Positions 1-9,246 of a stretch of DNA of 64,000 bases are shown here, one piece after another; within the stretch, counting starts at the first letter, position 1; every line of letters starts with the position of its first letter. The notes under the pieces were generated by a model, which saw only the letters and a program-made list of their open reading frames with translations, did no database searches and was not told where the DNA came from. The position numbers and the translations under genes are program-made. Source of the stretch: Barnesiella viscericola DSM 18177 (GTDB lineage Bacteria > Bacteroidota > Bacteroidia > Bacteroidales > Barnesiellaceae); NCBI RefSeq assembly GCF_000512915.1, contig NZ_CP007034.1, positions 1,612,001 through 1,676,000 of the forward strand. Reading direction: 5' to 3'.

Positions 1-84
1 CAAACTCATACCTATACCAATCCTATCATTAAATGGGAAACCGAGCAGTGGGGCGAAATCCCGGCCGACTTCGGTCGCAAATAA
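1..84 (+). CDS. C-terminal end of an unidentified protein (partial)
   Basis: The first 27 codons form an open frame ending in TAA at 82-84, with the last residues reading PADFGRK. The start lies outside the window. A strong hairpin with a T-run follows 34 bases later, as expected for the end of a transcription unit. The piece is too short to assign to a family, and no function is proposed. Confidence 0.5.
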   Translation, partial: QTHTYTNPIIKWETEQWGEIPADFGRK

Positions 85-117
85 TCCGCGGCTCGATTAT
101 TCTCCTTCTCTACATAG

Positions 118-160
118 ACAAGGGCTGCCCCAACGCGAGGCAGCCCTTGTTTGTTTTTTT
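118..160 (+). terminator. Rho-independent terminator
   Basis: A perfect 12-bp stem (118-129 with 139-150) encloses a 9-base loop and is followed by TTGTTTTTTT. It closes the rightward gene ending at 84. The convergent GH84 gene ends at 182. There is no matching A-run on the left, so termination of the leftward transcript here is less clear. Confidence 0.85.
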
Positions 161-181
161 CTGGCACAGAGGCCGAGGGAA

Positions 182-3100
182 TCAATGACGCACAACCTTG
201 GCCGTAGTCACGACGCCCGACTCGTCGACAACCTGAACAATCATGATGGCCGGAGCAGAAGCATCGAGATCGAGCATGAAGCTGGTTGCATTGGGAGTCG
301 ACTGACTGAGCAACCGTCCGTAAAGGTCATAGACGCGAACGGCGCTTAGCATCGTCTGACCGCGCACGACAAGCCGACCTCCATAGGTATAAATCGAGAC
401 GACATCGCCGCTCTCCTCGACCGACTCCATGACGCTGCTGACTTGTGGTTCCTCATACTCGCCCGCCGGGATAATCTCATAGAGCGTCGGTATATTATTC
501 TCGTTCCACTCGATGCGCACGGCTGTCACCATGTCGTAACCACGCGTGTCGATAACTGTACAAAGATGATCGAGTGTACCGGCTTTCACCCATTGATTGC
601 CATCATAGAGCGAGATAGCGGGCAACTCGTAGGTGGGATCGAAAGTGGTGTTGTGATAAATCTCAACAGCCTCAATATCGATATTCTCGATGAACGTGTG
701 CTCCACGAATCCTGCCTCGCCGGCACGATAGCTGGTAATCATGTTCTTGTCGGACAAAGCCGAAATCATCGCCTGGTTGTGATCGGTAGTCTGCGTCACG
801 CGGTCGGCCATGACACAGCTGAACTCGGCCACTTTGAGCCAATAGCTACCGACCACATTGGTGATATAGAGACGGAGATACTTGCCCGTAGCGCCATTGG
901 CGTTGGTGGTGAAGGTGCGGGTGTTGGCGTTGATACCTCCGCTGTCATAGGCCGCCACCTTCGTCCAGCTCTGCCCGTCCAACGACACCTGGAACTCGCC
1001 GCTGCCGATGAGTTGGTCGTTCTCCATGAAAGTAACCGTTATCTCAAAAATCGAGTGCGGCTCGGCATATTCCAATTGCAACCAGTCGCCCACCTGAGGC
1101 TCGGTGTTGCTCCAGAAATGCGTGCCGGTATTGCCGTCCACAACATTGCTGATATTGTAGCTCTGGTAGGTGCCGAGCGAAGTGCTGGGTGTGGGCGTGC
1201 CTATCTCTGCCGTGGCACCGGCCACGGTGCAGGAGAATTCGGCCAGCTGTATCCAGAACGAACCCTCGACGCTAGTCACCATCAGGCGGACATAACGAGC
1301 GTTGGCACCATTGGCCGCACAGGTATAGCGGTTGTTGACCAGGTTACCGTGGCTGTATTGGGCTATGGTATTCCAGTTGCTTCCATCGGTAGAGAGTTGA
1401 ATATCTGCCGTACCCGAAAGAATATCTTTGCCGGTGAAGACGAGGGTAACGTTGTCGATAGAATAGACATCGCCATAGTCCAGTTGGATATAGTGCCCCT
1501 TAGCCGTGTTCTCACCACTCCAGAAGAAGGTCCCGGTGTTACCATCAACAGCCAGTTCGAGAGGATAAGAGGTGTTGTCCTCGGTGTAGACCTTCAAGTT
1601 GGACGAAATGGTCGGGGTAGGTACAACGGTTGAACCAGACGAGAAAGAGACAGTCAGGACATCAAAGCCAAGCGATTCCGTCTCACCGTCGGCACCACTG
1701 CGAACCAGACGGACGTAAGCCGCATTCTGCGACGACACGGGCAGAGTTGCGGGAGTCCATATCTTGCCATTGATCGAGGTTTCGAAGGTCACGCCTTCGG
1801 GCAAAGTCATCTCCTCTACCGTCACCTTCTCAATCGACCCGAGGTAGAGACCAACGTAATCGCCGTCAGCCAACTCGACACCGCTCAGCCCCGTGAGTGT
1901 AGCTGCGGCATCCGTCACAGTCAGGTTGAATGTAGACGGGTCCAGGTTGGTGACCACTTGCGGTTGCTCGGGTGCCGGCCAGTCACCGGGAAGTTCAGCG
2001 CCCAGAGTCTCATACAGATAGTCCACAAACGGGCGGGTGTAGGAATTGGCGGGGTGAACCTCATAGCCCACTACATGCGAGTCGGTACCGTAGCCTTCGA
2101 GCTCGGAGATAAAGTACTGCGGATCGATACCCAGACCCGTGTAGAGTGAAATGATGCTTGCGAACGATGACCACGACTCGGAGCGGCTCATCGACGCTCC
2201 GTTTTCAAGCAGGTCAAGCGACTTCTGGATAATGATTGCATAAGCCTTTATCTTTGCACACCAGGCCTTGACATCGGTAGCGAACAAGCGATAGTCGCTG
2301 TTCTCGCTGTTTGCCATCACGGTTTCGATATATTCGCAAGCGGCTTGCAACCGGGCCATCTCTTCACGAATGGCAGTACCCTCTGCCGGGAAATTGCCAG
2401 CACTGTATTTTGACTTGAAGGCCTCGTAAAGATCGATAATCTCCTGATCCTCATAAATAGCATCGGTATAGCGGGCGAACAACCGAATCTGTTCCGCCGT
2501 CTCCGTGTCGCCAGCCTCGGCCAGGTAGTCGAAGCAGTCATACCAGTTTTGCGACACGTCAAACCGATCGGGATTCCAGCAATAGTCGGCCAGACCGAAC
2601 AGACCCACCTTGGCCGCCTGTGCCTGCTTTTCGGGGTTGAGGATCACACCACCCAAGGTGCTGATGCCGCCCGTCTCGGGGACGAGGGCATAGTGTGCGG
2701 TGAGTTCGCGCATATAGAGGCGGTCGTCGTTGTTGTCGTTGACCGTAGCGTTCCACCAGAACAACGGGTTGCGCCCTATGTAGCCGGCCATCGCATCGCA
2801 ATCCTTCTTGTCGAGGTCGCCGCATACGGCATAACCGGTGAAACCGATAACCACGTCCTTGTCGACAGTTGCCATCTGGCTCAGATAGGAAGATGCTCCT
2901 GAATACATGAGAGCGTATGTGGCAGGGACATAGAAAAGGGGCGCAATCTTCTCGTCCTCGGCCTGGCTGGGGAACTCCTCCTTCAACCGCTTCTGCGTCT
3001 GGTCGGGCAGATGCGCCTGCATCTGTGCCGACGGATTGCGATCCATGTCGTCGATACATACACTGAAAGCACGCACGCCAAGGTCATACATGTGATGGTA

Positions 3101-3961
3101 TTTCTCCATCAGCAACTCGACCCCTGCATCTACCGTCGACGTGTTGGAAAAGTCCATCGACACCTGACCGCCGGGAGCAAGACCCGGGTGGGCTGCCCAA
3201 ACAAAGTGTACGTTGCAGGCACGAGCGGTCTCGGCCATGCGGCGCACGTCATCTTGCGTGATCCACCCCATGCGACGTTGCTCTTCGGTAATCTCGGTCG
3301 GATACTCTTCGGTCCAGTAGCCCAGGTGATAGGGGTCCATCTTGGGCGCATAGATGAAGACGTTCATCTTGAATCGTTTGAAGAACTCGAACAGGCTGCA
3401 ATGGGCATCGACCGAGTAAGGATTGCCATAGAATCCCTCAATCGCACCACGCCACTGGCAGTGAGAGTAGTCCTCATAAGTCACCTCATGCAGCGCAGCC
3501 CCTGCCGCCTGATCCAAAATCTGCTCCAAGGTAGCGAAAGCATAGTATTCCGAACGCTCGCCATTGCCCAGCACCACAATATTGCCGTCGGCAATCTGCA
3601 TCACATGGGAGTCGAAACGGTTAGGAGCCTCGGTGAACACCTCCTTGGAGATGCCTTGGCTCGTGGCATAGGTATCAGCCACATCGCCAGAACCGGCCAC
3701 ACCCACATACAGGTTGGTCAATTCGGACGAAGCCGACTCACCCGGTTGGTAGACGTAACCAGCCTCTTCCAGCACCTCCTGGATACGATCCTTAGTCACA
3801 TGACCGATGCCAGCGCCGCACACCACATTGATGGTCTGCGTCAGCTCCACCGTACCACTACCCTCGGTCGTCCGCTGGGGAATGGGATAAATGGTATAGC
3901 TCTGGGCATTAGCCACAACCATACCAATCAAACATACAATTAGTAATAAGCCTTTTCTCAT
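182..3961 (-). CDS. Secreted beta-N-acetylglucosaminidase, GH84 family, with CBM32-like domains and T9SS tail
   Basis: This 1259-residue protein has an N-terminal signal peptide ending near residue 19 (ANAQ). A GH20b-like domain (about 22-160) is followed by the GH84 catalytic barrel (about 168-450). The barrel holds the family signature RGAIEGFYGNPYS (171-183) and the paired catalytic aspartates in CIDDMD (D304 and D305). After a helical region come two F5/8 type C (CBM32-like) modules, each with DGNTGT and a closing AEFSC motif (about 820-1090). The last 75 residues resemble a Por/type IX secretion sorting domain. The expected role is release of terminal GlcNAc from host glycans or mucin outside the cell. 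The assignment rests on motif and domain order; substrate preference is inferred. Confidence 0.9.
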   Translation of the reverse strand: MRKGLLLIVCLIGMVVANAQSYTIYPIPQRTTEGSGTVELTQTINVVCGAGIGHVTKDRIQEVLEEAGYVYQPGESASSELTNLYVGVAGSGDVADTYATSQGISKEVFTEAPNRFDSHVMQIADGNIVVLGNGERSEYYAFATLEQILDQAAGAALHEVTYEDYSHCQWRGAIEGFYGNPYSVDAHCSLFEFFKRFKMNVFIYAPKMDPYHLGYWTEEYPTEITEEQRRMGWITQDDVRRMAETARACNVHFVWAAHPGLAPGGQVSMDFSNTSTVDAGVELLMEKYHHMYDLGVRAFSVCIDDMDRNPSAQMQAHLPDQTQKRLKEEFPSQAEDEKIAPLFYVPATYALMYSGASSYLSQMATVDKDVVIGFTGYAVCGDLDKKDCDAMAGYIGRNPLFWWNATVNDNNDDRLYMRELTAHYALVPETGGISTLGGVILNPEKQAQAAKVGLFGLADYCWNPDRFDVSQNWYDCFDYLAEAGDTETAEQIRLFARYTDAIYEDQEIIDLYEAFKSKYSAGNFPAEGTAIREEMARLQAACEYIETVMANSENSDYRLFATDVKAWCAKIKAYAIIIQKSLDLLENGASMSRSESWSSFASIISLYTGLGIDPQYFISELEGYGTDSHVVGYEVHPANSYTRPFVDYLYETLGAELPGDWPAPEQPQVVTNLDPSTFNLTVTDAAATLTGLSGVELADGDYVGLYLGSIEKVTVEEMTLPEGVTFETSINGKIWTPATLPVSSQNAAYVRLVRSGADGETESLGFDVLTVSFSSGSTVVPTPTISSNLKVYTEDNTSYPLELAVDGNTGTFFWSGENTAKGHYIQLDYGDVYSIDNVTLVFTGKDILSGTADIQLSTDGSNWNTIAQYSHGNLVNNRYTCAANGANARYVRLMVTSVEGSFWIQLAEFSCTVAGATAEIGTPTPSTSLGTYQSYNISNVVDGNTGTHFWSNTEPQVGDWLQLEYAEPHSIFEITVTFMENDQLIGSGEFQVSLDGQSWTKVAAYDSGGINANTRTFTTNANGATGKYLRLYITNVVGSYWLKVAEFSCVMADRVTQTTDHNQAMISALSDKNMITSYRAGEAGFVEHTFIENIDIEAVEIYHNTTFDPTYELPAISLYDGNQWVKAGTLDHLCTVIDTRGYDMVTAVRIEWNENNIPTLYEIIPAGEYEEPQVSSVMESVEESGDVVSIYTYGGRLVVRGQTMLSAVRVYDLYGRLLSQSTPNATSFMLDLDASAPAIMIVQVVDESGVVTTAKVVRH

Positions 3962-4110
3962 TGGGTTATAGAATTTAAGTTAACACGGATTGACAGAGTA
4001 TAAATATCTGCAAATTTTTACATTTAACAAAAATCGTTACGCATTTATTACACTGAAATACAATATAATACAGAATAATGCGAGCAATAATCGCTATAAT
4101 TATTAAAAAA

Positions 4111-4118
4111 CAAAGTTA
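4111..4118 (-). promoter_or_regulatory. Probable -7 box of the GH84 gene
   Basis: The minus strand reads TAACTTTG, a match to the Bacteroidetes -7 consensus TAnnTTTG. It would start transcription near 4104 and leave a leader of about 140 bases before the ATG at 3961. No convincing -33 TTTG lies 19-21 bases upstream, so this is tentative. The rest of 3962-4424 is AT-rich and holds no gene I can support. Confidence 0.4.
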
Positions 4119-4424
4119 ATAAATTATTTTGCATAAACGATGATTTCGGTCAGTTTTTTGACATCATGACAGGGTAATAGGGCCCGGAAACGAATCTCAT
4201 CGCCAACTTCGGCCTCATCGACCGAACCGGGCGGCGTTTGCACACACCTGCACCACCCTACATCGTCAAACGGTAGATTCGAGCCGTGCAACAAAATTTC
4301 AGCCGATTTCAACCGGCTGAAAAATGATTGTAGCCCCTTTCCCCACAGCTTTTTCCCTCAATTTCTTCCAACCATAATGAGCAAAAAAAAGCCTCATGTA
4401 GCATAAAAATTATATAGGAAATTA

Positions 4425-4455
4425 TTTGAATCTTTTACTTTTATTTATACTTTTG
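4425..4455 (+). promoter_or_regulatory. Bacteroidetes-type promoter of the structured RNA
   Basis: TTTG at 4425-4428 is separated by exactly 19 bases from TACTTTTG at 4448-4455, a full match to the -33/-7 consensus of Bacteroidetes sigma-ABfr promoters. Transcription should begin near 4461, at the start of a long structured stretch and 360 bases before the next open frame. Confidence 0.75.
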
Positions 4456-4460
4456 CAGTG

Positions 4461-4757
4461 AATTGCCACTGAGCCGGACGCAATGCAAGCCGGCCCGAAG
4501 GGGGGCTTTAACATATCAAAAGGCGTTTACTTGACGCTATTGTTCTTGACAATCCTGAATCTCGCAAATTCAAATTCCTGTCAAAGACATAGCAACAGTA
4601 GATGCCCCGCTGATATGTTATGGTATCGAATTTGTTATAATAGATACTATACATATCGGCGTGGGAATCTGTGTTGCTCGCCCCGACAGGAAGGCAATGC
4701 GAGAGCCTAGGATTGTGGGACGGGCAACGAGTACAGACTCCCACGTCTTTTGTTTTT
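4461..4757 (+). ncRNA. Candidate structured non-coding RNA or long leader, unassigned
   Basis: Between a consensus promoter and a T-run lie several strong helices. Bases 4537-4544 pair with 4594-4601, and 4546-4551 with 4579-4584. Bases 4607-4617 pair with 4652-4662, continued by 4622-4627 with 4643-4648. Bases 4660-4672 pair with 4733-4745 with one mismatch. The last helix is followed at once by TCTTTTGTTTTT, so it works as an intrinsic terminator. The 5' part holds a GC-rich hairpin around 4473-4496. I looked for hallmarks of RNase P, tmRNA, SRP RNA and common riboswitches and found none. It may be a stand-alone small RNA or an attenuated leader for the export operon that starts at 4821. 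Confidence 0.5.
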
Positions 4758-4820
4758 ACATAAGGATAATGTTTCTTGAAAGAGGGGGGACCTTTCAAGG
4801 CAAAAAATTCTTCACATAAA

Positions 4821-5594
4821 ATGAAACACGTTTTGTTATTCGTGAGCCTGTTGCTCTTCTCGCTCTCATCGTATGCAGCTCGCGAAAGTGTACTCGTCAA
4901 ACCTTTTACCCACGGTACAAATGTTAGCGAAAATTACAGTAACTCCGTGCGTAACAAAGTCATGGAAGGCATCAACAGCAAAGGCCGCGTAAAAGTGCTC
5001 GACAGCGCTACCGACGACGGAGCCGAAGCCGACTATACGCTCGACGGACAAGTAGTTTCGATTACCATTACCAAAGGCAGTGACGACAAAGGGGCTACCT
5101 ATTCGGCCAAAATCAACTATCAGTTGAAAGTGACCCGCATCAGCGACAACGAAATCATCGCCACACAAACGTTCGACGCTTCGAGCACCTCACTCTTCTC
5201 GAAATTCCGCACCGAGCTCGATGCTGTCAATTCGGCAGTCGATTACATCGACGCCCAAATCCCCGACTTTGTAGACGAGGTATTCAAATCCTACGGTAAA
5301 GTCATCGAAATCGCCGAGGTAAAGAAAGAAAATGCCAAAAAATTATACATCACCCTCGGTAGCGAGGACGGTATCCTCAAAGGTCAAAAACTCGATGTGC
5401 GCGTACAGAAATCGATTGGTGGCCGTACCATCTACAAAGTAATCGGCGAAATCAAGGTTGAATCGGTTGAAGGGGCTGATATCTCGCTCTGCAAAGTGAC
5501 CAAGGAGGGAAAAGAGATCTACAAGGCCATGACCGAAACCCCCGACGACGTATCGGTTGTCACCAAAGTAAACCAAAACATTCTGGGCCTTTAA
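4821..5594 (+). CDS. Exported CsgG/LpoB-like protein with FlgT-type C-terminal domain
   Basis: This 257-residue protein has a clear signal peptide (MKHVLLFVSLLLFSLSSYAA). The first mature residues (SVLVKPFTHGTNVS...) resemble the start of CsgG/LpoB/TolB-like domains, which open with a conserved hydrophobic-PF strand. The C-terminal third, with GSEDGILKGQKLDV, resembles the small beta domain ending FlgT-like proteins. An ATG at 4776 is in frame, but the signal peptide begins at the ATG at 4821, so I use that. It is the first of four exported proteins of related architecture. The exact role is unknown; an envelope-assembly function is inferred from the family. Confidence 0.6.
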   Translation: MKHVLLFVSLLLFSLSSYAARESVLVKPFTHGTNVSENYSNSVRNKVMEGINSKGRVKVLDSATDDGAEADYTLDGQVVSITITKGSDDKGATYSAKINYQLKVTRISDNEIIATQTFDASSTSLFSKFRTELDAVNSAVDYIDAQIPDFVDEVFKSYGKVIEIAEVKKENAKKLYITLGSEDGILKGQKLDVRVQKSIGGRTIYKVIGEIKVESVEGADISLCKVTKEGKEIYKAMTETPDDVSVVTKVNQNILGL

Positions 5595-5628
5595 TCCCCT
5601 TTATTTAAACACATTACAATCAGCACTT

Positions 5629-5664
5629 CCATAAAGGAGAGGCATGACGCCCTCTCCTTTATGG
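5629..5664 (+). promoter_or_regulatory. Perfect 14-bp inverted repeat between operon genes
   Basis: Bases 5629-5642 are the exact reverse complement of 5651-5664, with an 8-base loop. No T-run follows, and the next gene starts 25 bases later. It is more likely an mRNA-stabilising or processing hairpin, or a partial terminator that lowers expression of the downstream genes, than a full terminator. Confidence 0.55.
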
Positions 5665-5689
5665 AACTATCATCACACACAAAAATTCC

Positions 5690-6955
5690 ATGAAGAAATT
5701 TACCTGGCTACTCCTTTTTTCCCTCTCGGTAGCTACATTGCAAGCACAAGATAATTTTTCAAGAGATGTCATCTATCTCAGCGGTGAAGGCACAATCACA
5801 TTGAAGTCGACCGCATCGTCTTCCGAAAAGAAACAGGCCATTCCCATGGCAGTAAAATCGGCCATCGACACCTATCTGTTTGCAGGAATCCAGGGAGTTG
5901 ACGATGGTAAACCTATCCTGAAAGAGTCAGACCGTTCAACCCACTCCTACTATTTCGACCGCCTGTACGAGAACAACCGTTACGCCGTATTTGCCAAACC
6001 CACCGACTCGCCCAAGCCCAAGAAGAATGCTCTCGGCCTGTGGGAGGTTACCGTCACCGTGCTGCTGTACAAAGATGCTCTCGACCGGGATCTTCTGCAA
6101 AACGACATGCGCCAACCCGAAGCCTCGGAAATGTCAGCCGAAGAGGTCTCCGACAACGGCATCAACCCCTCAATCATGGTGGTTCCTTACAAACAAGATA
6201 ATGAAACTTACCAACAGATACTCTCACGCGATTCGGACAAACGTATAGCCATCAGCAAAGTACAGGAAGAGTTCCGCTCGATAGGCGTGACCACCGTCGA
6301 TTTCGAGGCCAAATACAATGCCGCCCTGCGCTCCAATGAGTTTGAATATGAAAACGCCGGCTCCTTCGACGACCAACTTATCAAGAGCAGTGGAGCCGAC
6401 ATCTACGTCAGCGTCGATATCATCAAACGCAACACCGGGTCGAAAGGCAGCGTATCGCTCACCCTCAAAGCCTACGAAACGGCAACCGGTAATCTGTTGT
6501 CGTCCAAAATATCCAACTACTCGGGTACGACCTCGTTCGACCGCCTGTGTGTAGGAGCCATTCACAAAGTATCGGAAGAGTTTCTGGCCGAAGTGGTCGA
6601 GAGTCTGGCCAAAACCATAGACCGGGGTACCTCGGTTACACTGCGCGTTGGCATTGCCGAAGGCTCGTACCGCACGCTCAACGACGAGGTAGGCAACGAC
6701 GGATTATTCGTCATCTCGGACTATATCCGCACCTGGATACGCAAGAATGCCGTCGGCGGTGTATTCCATCAACAGGGTAAAACCGACCTATCAATGATTC
6801 TCGACAACATACAAATTCCCAACAAAGACGAGAACGGGATTCTGCAAGATGCCAACGACTTTGCCGTGCGGCTGACCCGCTATCTGAAAAAGCTGGGTAT
6901 CAATGCGTCGAACCGTCTCGACGGAAATACCATCTACCTAACCATTGAAGATTAA
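5690..6955 (+). CDS. Exported DUF6175-like protein
   Basis: This 421-residue protein has a signal peptide ending near residue 19 (LQAQ). The N-terminal part (about 25-135) has an ISGEG-like start and a long helix (SEKKQAIPMAVKSAID) typical of LPP20-type domains. Positions about 160-320 look like a TolB/CsgG-like alpha-beta domain, starting SIMVVPYKQD. Two bases separate its stop from the next ATG, so it is co-transcribed with the LPP20 protein downstream. I recall this layout from DUF6175 proteins of Bacteroidales, whose function is not established. Membrane or cell-surface assembly is inferred from neighbours only. Confidence 0.6.
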   Translation: MKKFTWLLLFSLSVATLQAQDNFSRDVIYLSGEGTITLKSTASSSEKKQAIPMAVKSAIDTYLFAGIQGVDDGKPILKESDRSTHSYYFDRLYENNRYAVFAKPTDSPKPKKNALGLWEVTVTVLLYKDALDRDLLQNDMRQPEASEMSAEEVSDNGINPSIMVVPYKQDNETYQQILSRDSDKRIAISKVQEEFRSIGVTTVDFEAKYNAALRSNEFEYENAGSFDDQLIKSSGADIYVSVDIIKRNTGSKGSVSLTLKAYETATGNLLSSKISNYSGTTSFDRLCVGAIHKVSEEFLAEVVESLAKTIDRGTSVTLRVGIAEGSYRTLNDEVGNDGLFVISDYIRTWIRKNAVGGVFHQQGKTDLSMILDNIQIPNKDENGILQDANDFAVRLTRYLKKLGINASNRLDGNTIYLTIED

Positions 6956-6957
6956 TC

Positions 6958-8379
6958 ATGAAACGAGTTCTTATACTTATATACGTGGTTACACTTACCT
7001 CTTTGACCTTTGCCGGGAATCCGCCGGCATGGGTCAAAGCCAAACCGGTAGACAATGACTACTACATCGGCATCAGTTCGGCACTAACTACCGAAAAGAA
7101 TTTCCAACAGGTGGCCCGCGACAAGGCCTTGGGCGACCTCATCGGCGAAATCAACATCGAAATCGAGAGCTCCTCGCTGCTGAACCGGCAGGAGATCGAC
7201 GAGCAATACAGCGAGTCGTTCCGCCAGGACATCAAGAGCACAGCCGTTGCTCAGTTGGAAGGTCACGAAATGGTCGACAGCTACAACGACGGCGAGCGCT
7301 ACTGGGTCTACTACCGACTGAATAAAGCCGAATATGAAAAGCTGATGCAGAAACGGCTCTCCGATGCCATCAACCAGGCCTACGGCTATTGGGTAAAGGG
7401 CCTTCAAGCCGAAAAGGCGGGACAGCTGGTCGACGCCATGGATCTCTATCTCTCGGGGCTGTCGACCATCGAGGAGTATGCCAACCGACGCCTTCCCGTC
7501 GACCACCAGGGGAAGAGTACCGACGTAGGCATCGAGCTCTACACGTCGCTCAAACTGCTCTTCTTCGACCTCACGATTCGCACCAATCCGCAAAAGATAA
7601 CGGCACAATCGTTCAGCAAAGAGCCCTCAATCGTGCAGATTGAGGTTCTCCGTGGAGAGACTCCCGCCGTAGGGCTCCCCCTGAAAGCACGTTTCTCGAT
7701 AGGCGAAGGCTCGGTATCGCTTGACTCCAAGACTCAGAACGACGGTTCGGCAACGCTCACCCTCACCAACATCACCTCGAAACTCACCTATCAGGAGATA
7801 GAACTTCGTGTCGACGTGAAGGTACCCACCCGTTTCAACACCTCGTTCATGAAGCAACTCACCGACGACCTGTTCGACCATATCCCCGTCATCAAATTAC
7901 CCGTAGAGGTGGAGCAATCCCCGCTCAAAGTCATTCTCTACACCAAAGACCATGACACCAATACAAGCCTGCTCAACATGATTTCGAGCTACCTGAACGA
8001 CTATTTCGACATCGTATCCGACCGGGAAAGCGCCGACCTTTCCATCTGGGTCACTCCCTCTATCCGCAAGGGGGGTATCGTCAAGAGCGAGATGTATGAC
8101 CTTTACGAAATATTCGCCTCGTGCGACCTCACAATCACCGATTTGGCCACGGGCAATATCGTCGCCAACTTCGGGCTGCAAGATGTGCGTTCGCTGGTTC
8201 CCGAGAACAGCTCCAATTCCAAGATTCGGTCTACCGCACAGCGCGACCTGTTCAAGAAACTGCGTCCGGTCATCGAACGGAACCTGCAAAAGGCCCACTT
8301 CTCACGAAAGGCGCAATCGGCCACCGACCTCTCCCCCGAGGACTACGATGACACCTCGATGCCCGAAATTATCGAATAG
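6958..8379 (+). CDS. Exported LPP20-domain protein
   Basis: This 473-residue protein has a signal peptide of about 19 residues. The LPP20 domain follows (about 20-140), with its usual opening PPAWVKAKP, then YYIGISSA and a long helix carrying A-R-D-K-A-L-G-D-L. Next come a helical stretch (145-205), an Ig-like beta region (about 215-310) and a C-terminal TolB-like domain (about 325-455). It lies 2 bases after its upstream neighbour and 43 bases before the lipoprotein gene. The combination LPP20 plus TolB-like fold is that of FlgT, although no flagellar gene is present here. The function is not known. Confidence 0.65.
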   Translation: MKRVLILIYVVTLTSLTFAGNPPAWVKAKPVDNDYYIGISSALTTEKNFQQVARDKALGDLIGEINIEIESSSLLNRQEIDEQYSESFRQDIKSTAVAQLEGHEMVDSYNDGERYWVYYRLNKAEYEKLMQKRLSDAINQAYGYWVKGLQAEKAGQLVDAMDLYLSGLSTIEEYANRRLPVDHQGKSTDVGIELYTSLKLLFFDLTIRTNPQKITAQSFSKEPSIVQIEVLRGETPAVGLPLKARFSIGEGSVSLDSKTQNDGSATLTLTNITSKLTYQEIELRVDVKVPTRFNTSFMKQLTDDLFDHIPVIKLPVEVEQSPLKVILYTKDHDTNTSLLNMISSYLNDYFDIVSDRESADLSIWVTPSIRKGGIVKSEMYDLYEIFASCDLTITDLATGNIVANFGLQDVRSLVPENSSNSKIRSTAQRDLFKKLRPVIERNLQKAHFSRKAQSATDLSPEDYDDTSMPEIIE

Positions 8380-8422
8380 CAGAAACAATTCAATTATTTA
8401 CTAATCTATAACATCAATCAAC

Positions 8423-8989
8423 ATGAAAGCAATCAAATTGTTTGTGATATCACTGGTCGTGATGTCTTTAGCATCTTGTTCTTCGGCCAAACAGGCTACG
8501 GTCAACAACGGTGAACAAGAAATTGAGCAACTGTGCCATTTCCTCACCAACGAAGAGTATTTCTATGCCAACGCCACGGCCGAAAGCACCGACATGCAGA
8601 TGGCCAAGGACAAAGCCGTCAACTCGGCTCGGGCTGCTATCGCCGCCTCCATATCGACGGCCGTAGAGAACTTCTCCAAACGCTACCGTAACGATGTAAA
8701 CAACGAGTTGAACGAGAAGACCGAAGAGCGTCTGCAAATCCTCACCAAACAGACTATTTCGGGCTCGACCGTCGTTTGCGACCGCATCGTTCGCACCGTC
8801 GATGGCAAATACAGATCCTACATCTCGGTAGGTCTCTCGAAAAATCAGATTACCGACGCCATCGAAAGAGCTATCATGGAAGATGAGAAGTTGAAACTCG
8901 ATTATCAACAAGCTCAATTCGACAAGGTAGCCGATGCCGAGATTACCAAAGCCGACGTTCAAGGCCAAGGTACTCAAAGTGCTCAATAA
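8423..8989 (+). CDS. LPP20-like lipoprotein
   Basis: This 188-residue protein starts with a lipoprotein signal whose lipobox is LASC (cysteine at residue 19), so it should be lipid-anchored. The mature part has the LPP20 pattern: a strand with FYANATAESTD, then a helix MAKDKAVNSARAAIAASIS, a strand with VVCDRIVR and a final strand YRSYISVGLSK. A charged helical tail follows. It is the last gene of the operon and is closed by the terminator at 9032-9065. The predicted site is the outer-membrane inner leaflet or periplasm; the partner is unknown. Confidence 0.65.
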   Translation: MKAIKLFVISLVVMSLASCSSAKQATVNNGEQEIEQLCHFLTNEEYFYANATAESTDMQMAKDKAVNSARAAIAASISTAVENFSKRYRNDVNNELNEKTEERLQILTKQTISGSTVVCDRIVRTVDGKYRSYISVGLSKNQITDAIERAIMEDEKLKLDYQQAQFDKVADAEITKADVQGQGTQSAQ

Positions 8990-9031
8990 TTCTGCTATCA
9001 AAAAAAGGGACCAGACTAATAGTACAACAAC

Positions 9032-9065
9032 AGGGGGGCCGAACAGTCGGTACCCCCTATTTTTA
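9032..9065 (+). terminator. Terminator of the LPP20 operon
   Basis: AGGGGG and CCGA on the left arm (9032-9042) pair with TCGG and CCCCCT on the right (9047-9059) around an ACAG loop, followed by ATTTTT. It sits 43 bases after the stop codon of the lipoprotein gene. Confidence 0.8.
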
Positions 9066-9188
9066 TGCCTGCAAATCGACGATTCCTCCCGAAGCAAGCA
9101 TTACTCTTCGCCCAACCATACAAACGGCCGTGGGACGCCACGGCTCCCCGCTCCTATCTCTCTCCTTCTCCCCCCCCCTAAAAACAGC

Positions 9189-9221
9189 CGGGGCTGCTCT
9201 CCTGCATGGAGAGCAGCCCCG
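9189..9221 (-). terminator. Terminator of the serS/division operon
   Basis: A perfect 14-bp stem (9189-9202 with 9208-9221) has a 5-base loop. On the minus strand it is followed by GCTGTTTTTAG, which gives the T-run. It lies 26 bases after the serS stop and ends the long leftward operon; it can also act as a barrier to rightward read-through. Confidence 0.8.
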
Positions 9222-9246
9222 ATTATATTCCTATTCAACCGACCGT

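Noticed and set aside
443-1633. Long rightward open frames opposite GH84 and the division genes
   Set aside because: They are shadows produced by GC-rich codon use on the opposite strand, without start signals or domains.
4124-4312. A 62-codon leftward open frame before the GH84 gene
   Set aside because: It has no ribosome site I can see, no recognisable domain, and overlaps the likely GH84 promoter edge; kept out for lack of support.
4461-4505. GCCACTG followed by a hairpin, resembling part of a cobalamin riboswitch
   Set aside because: The other conserved blocks of that riboswitch are missing and the promoter lies directly upstream, leaving no room for its 5' half.
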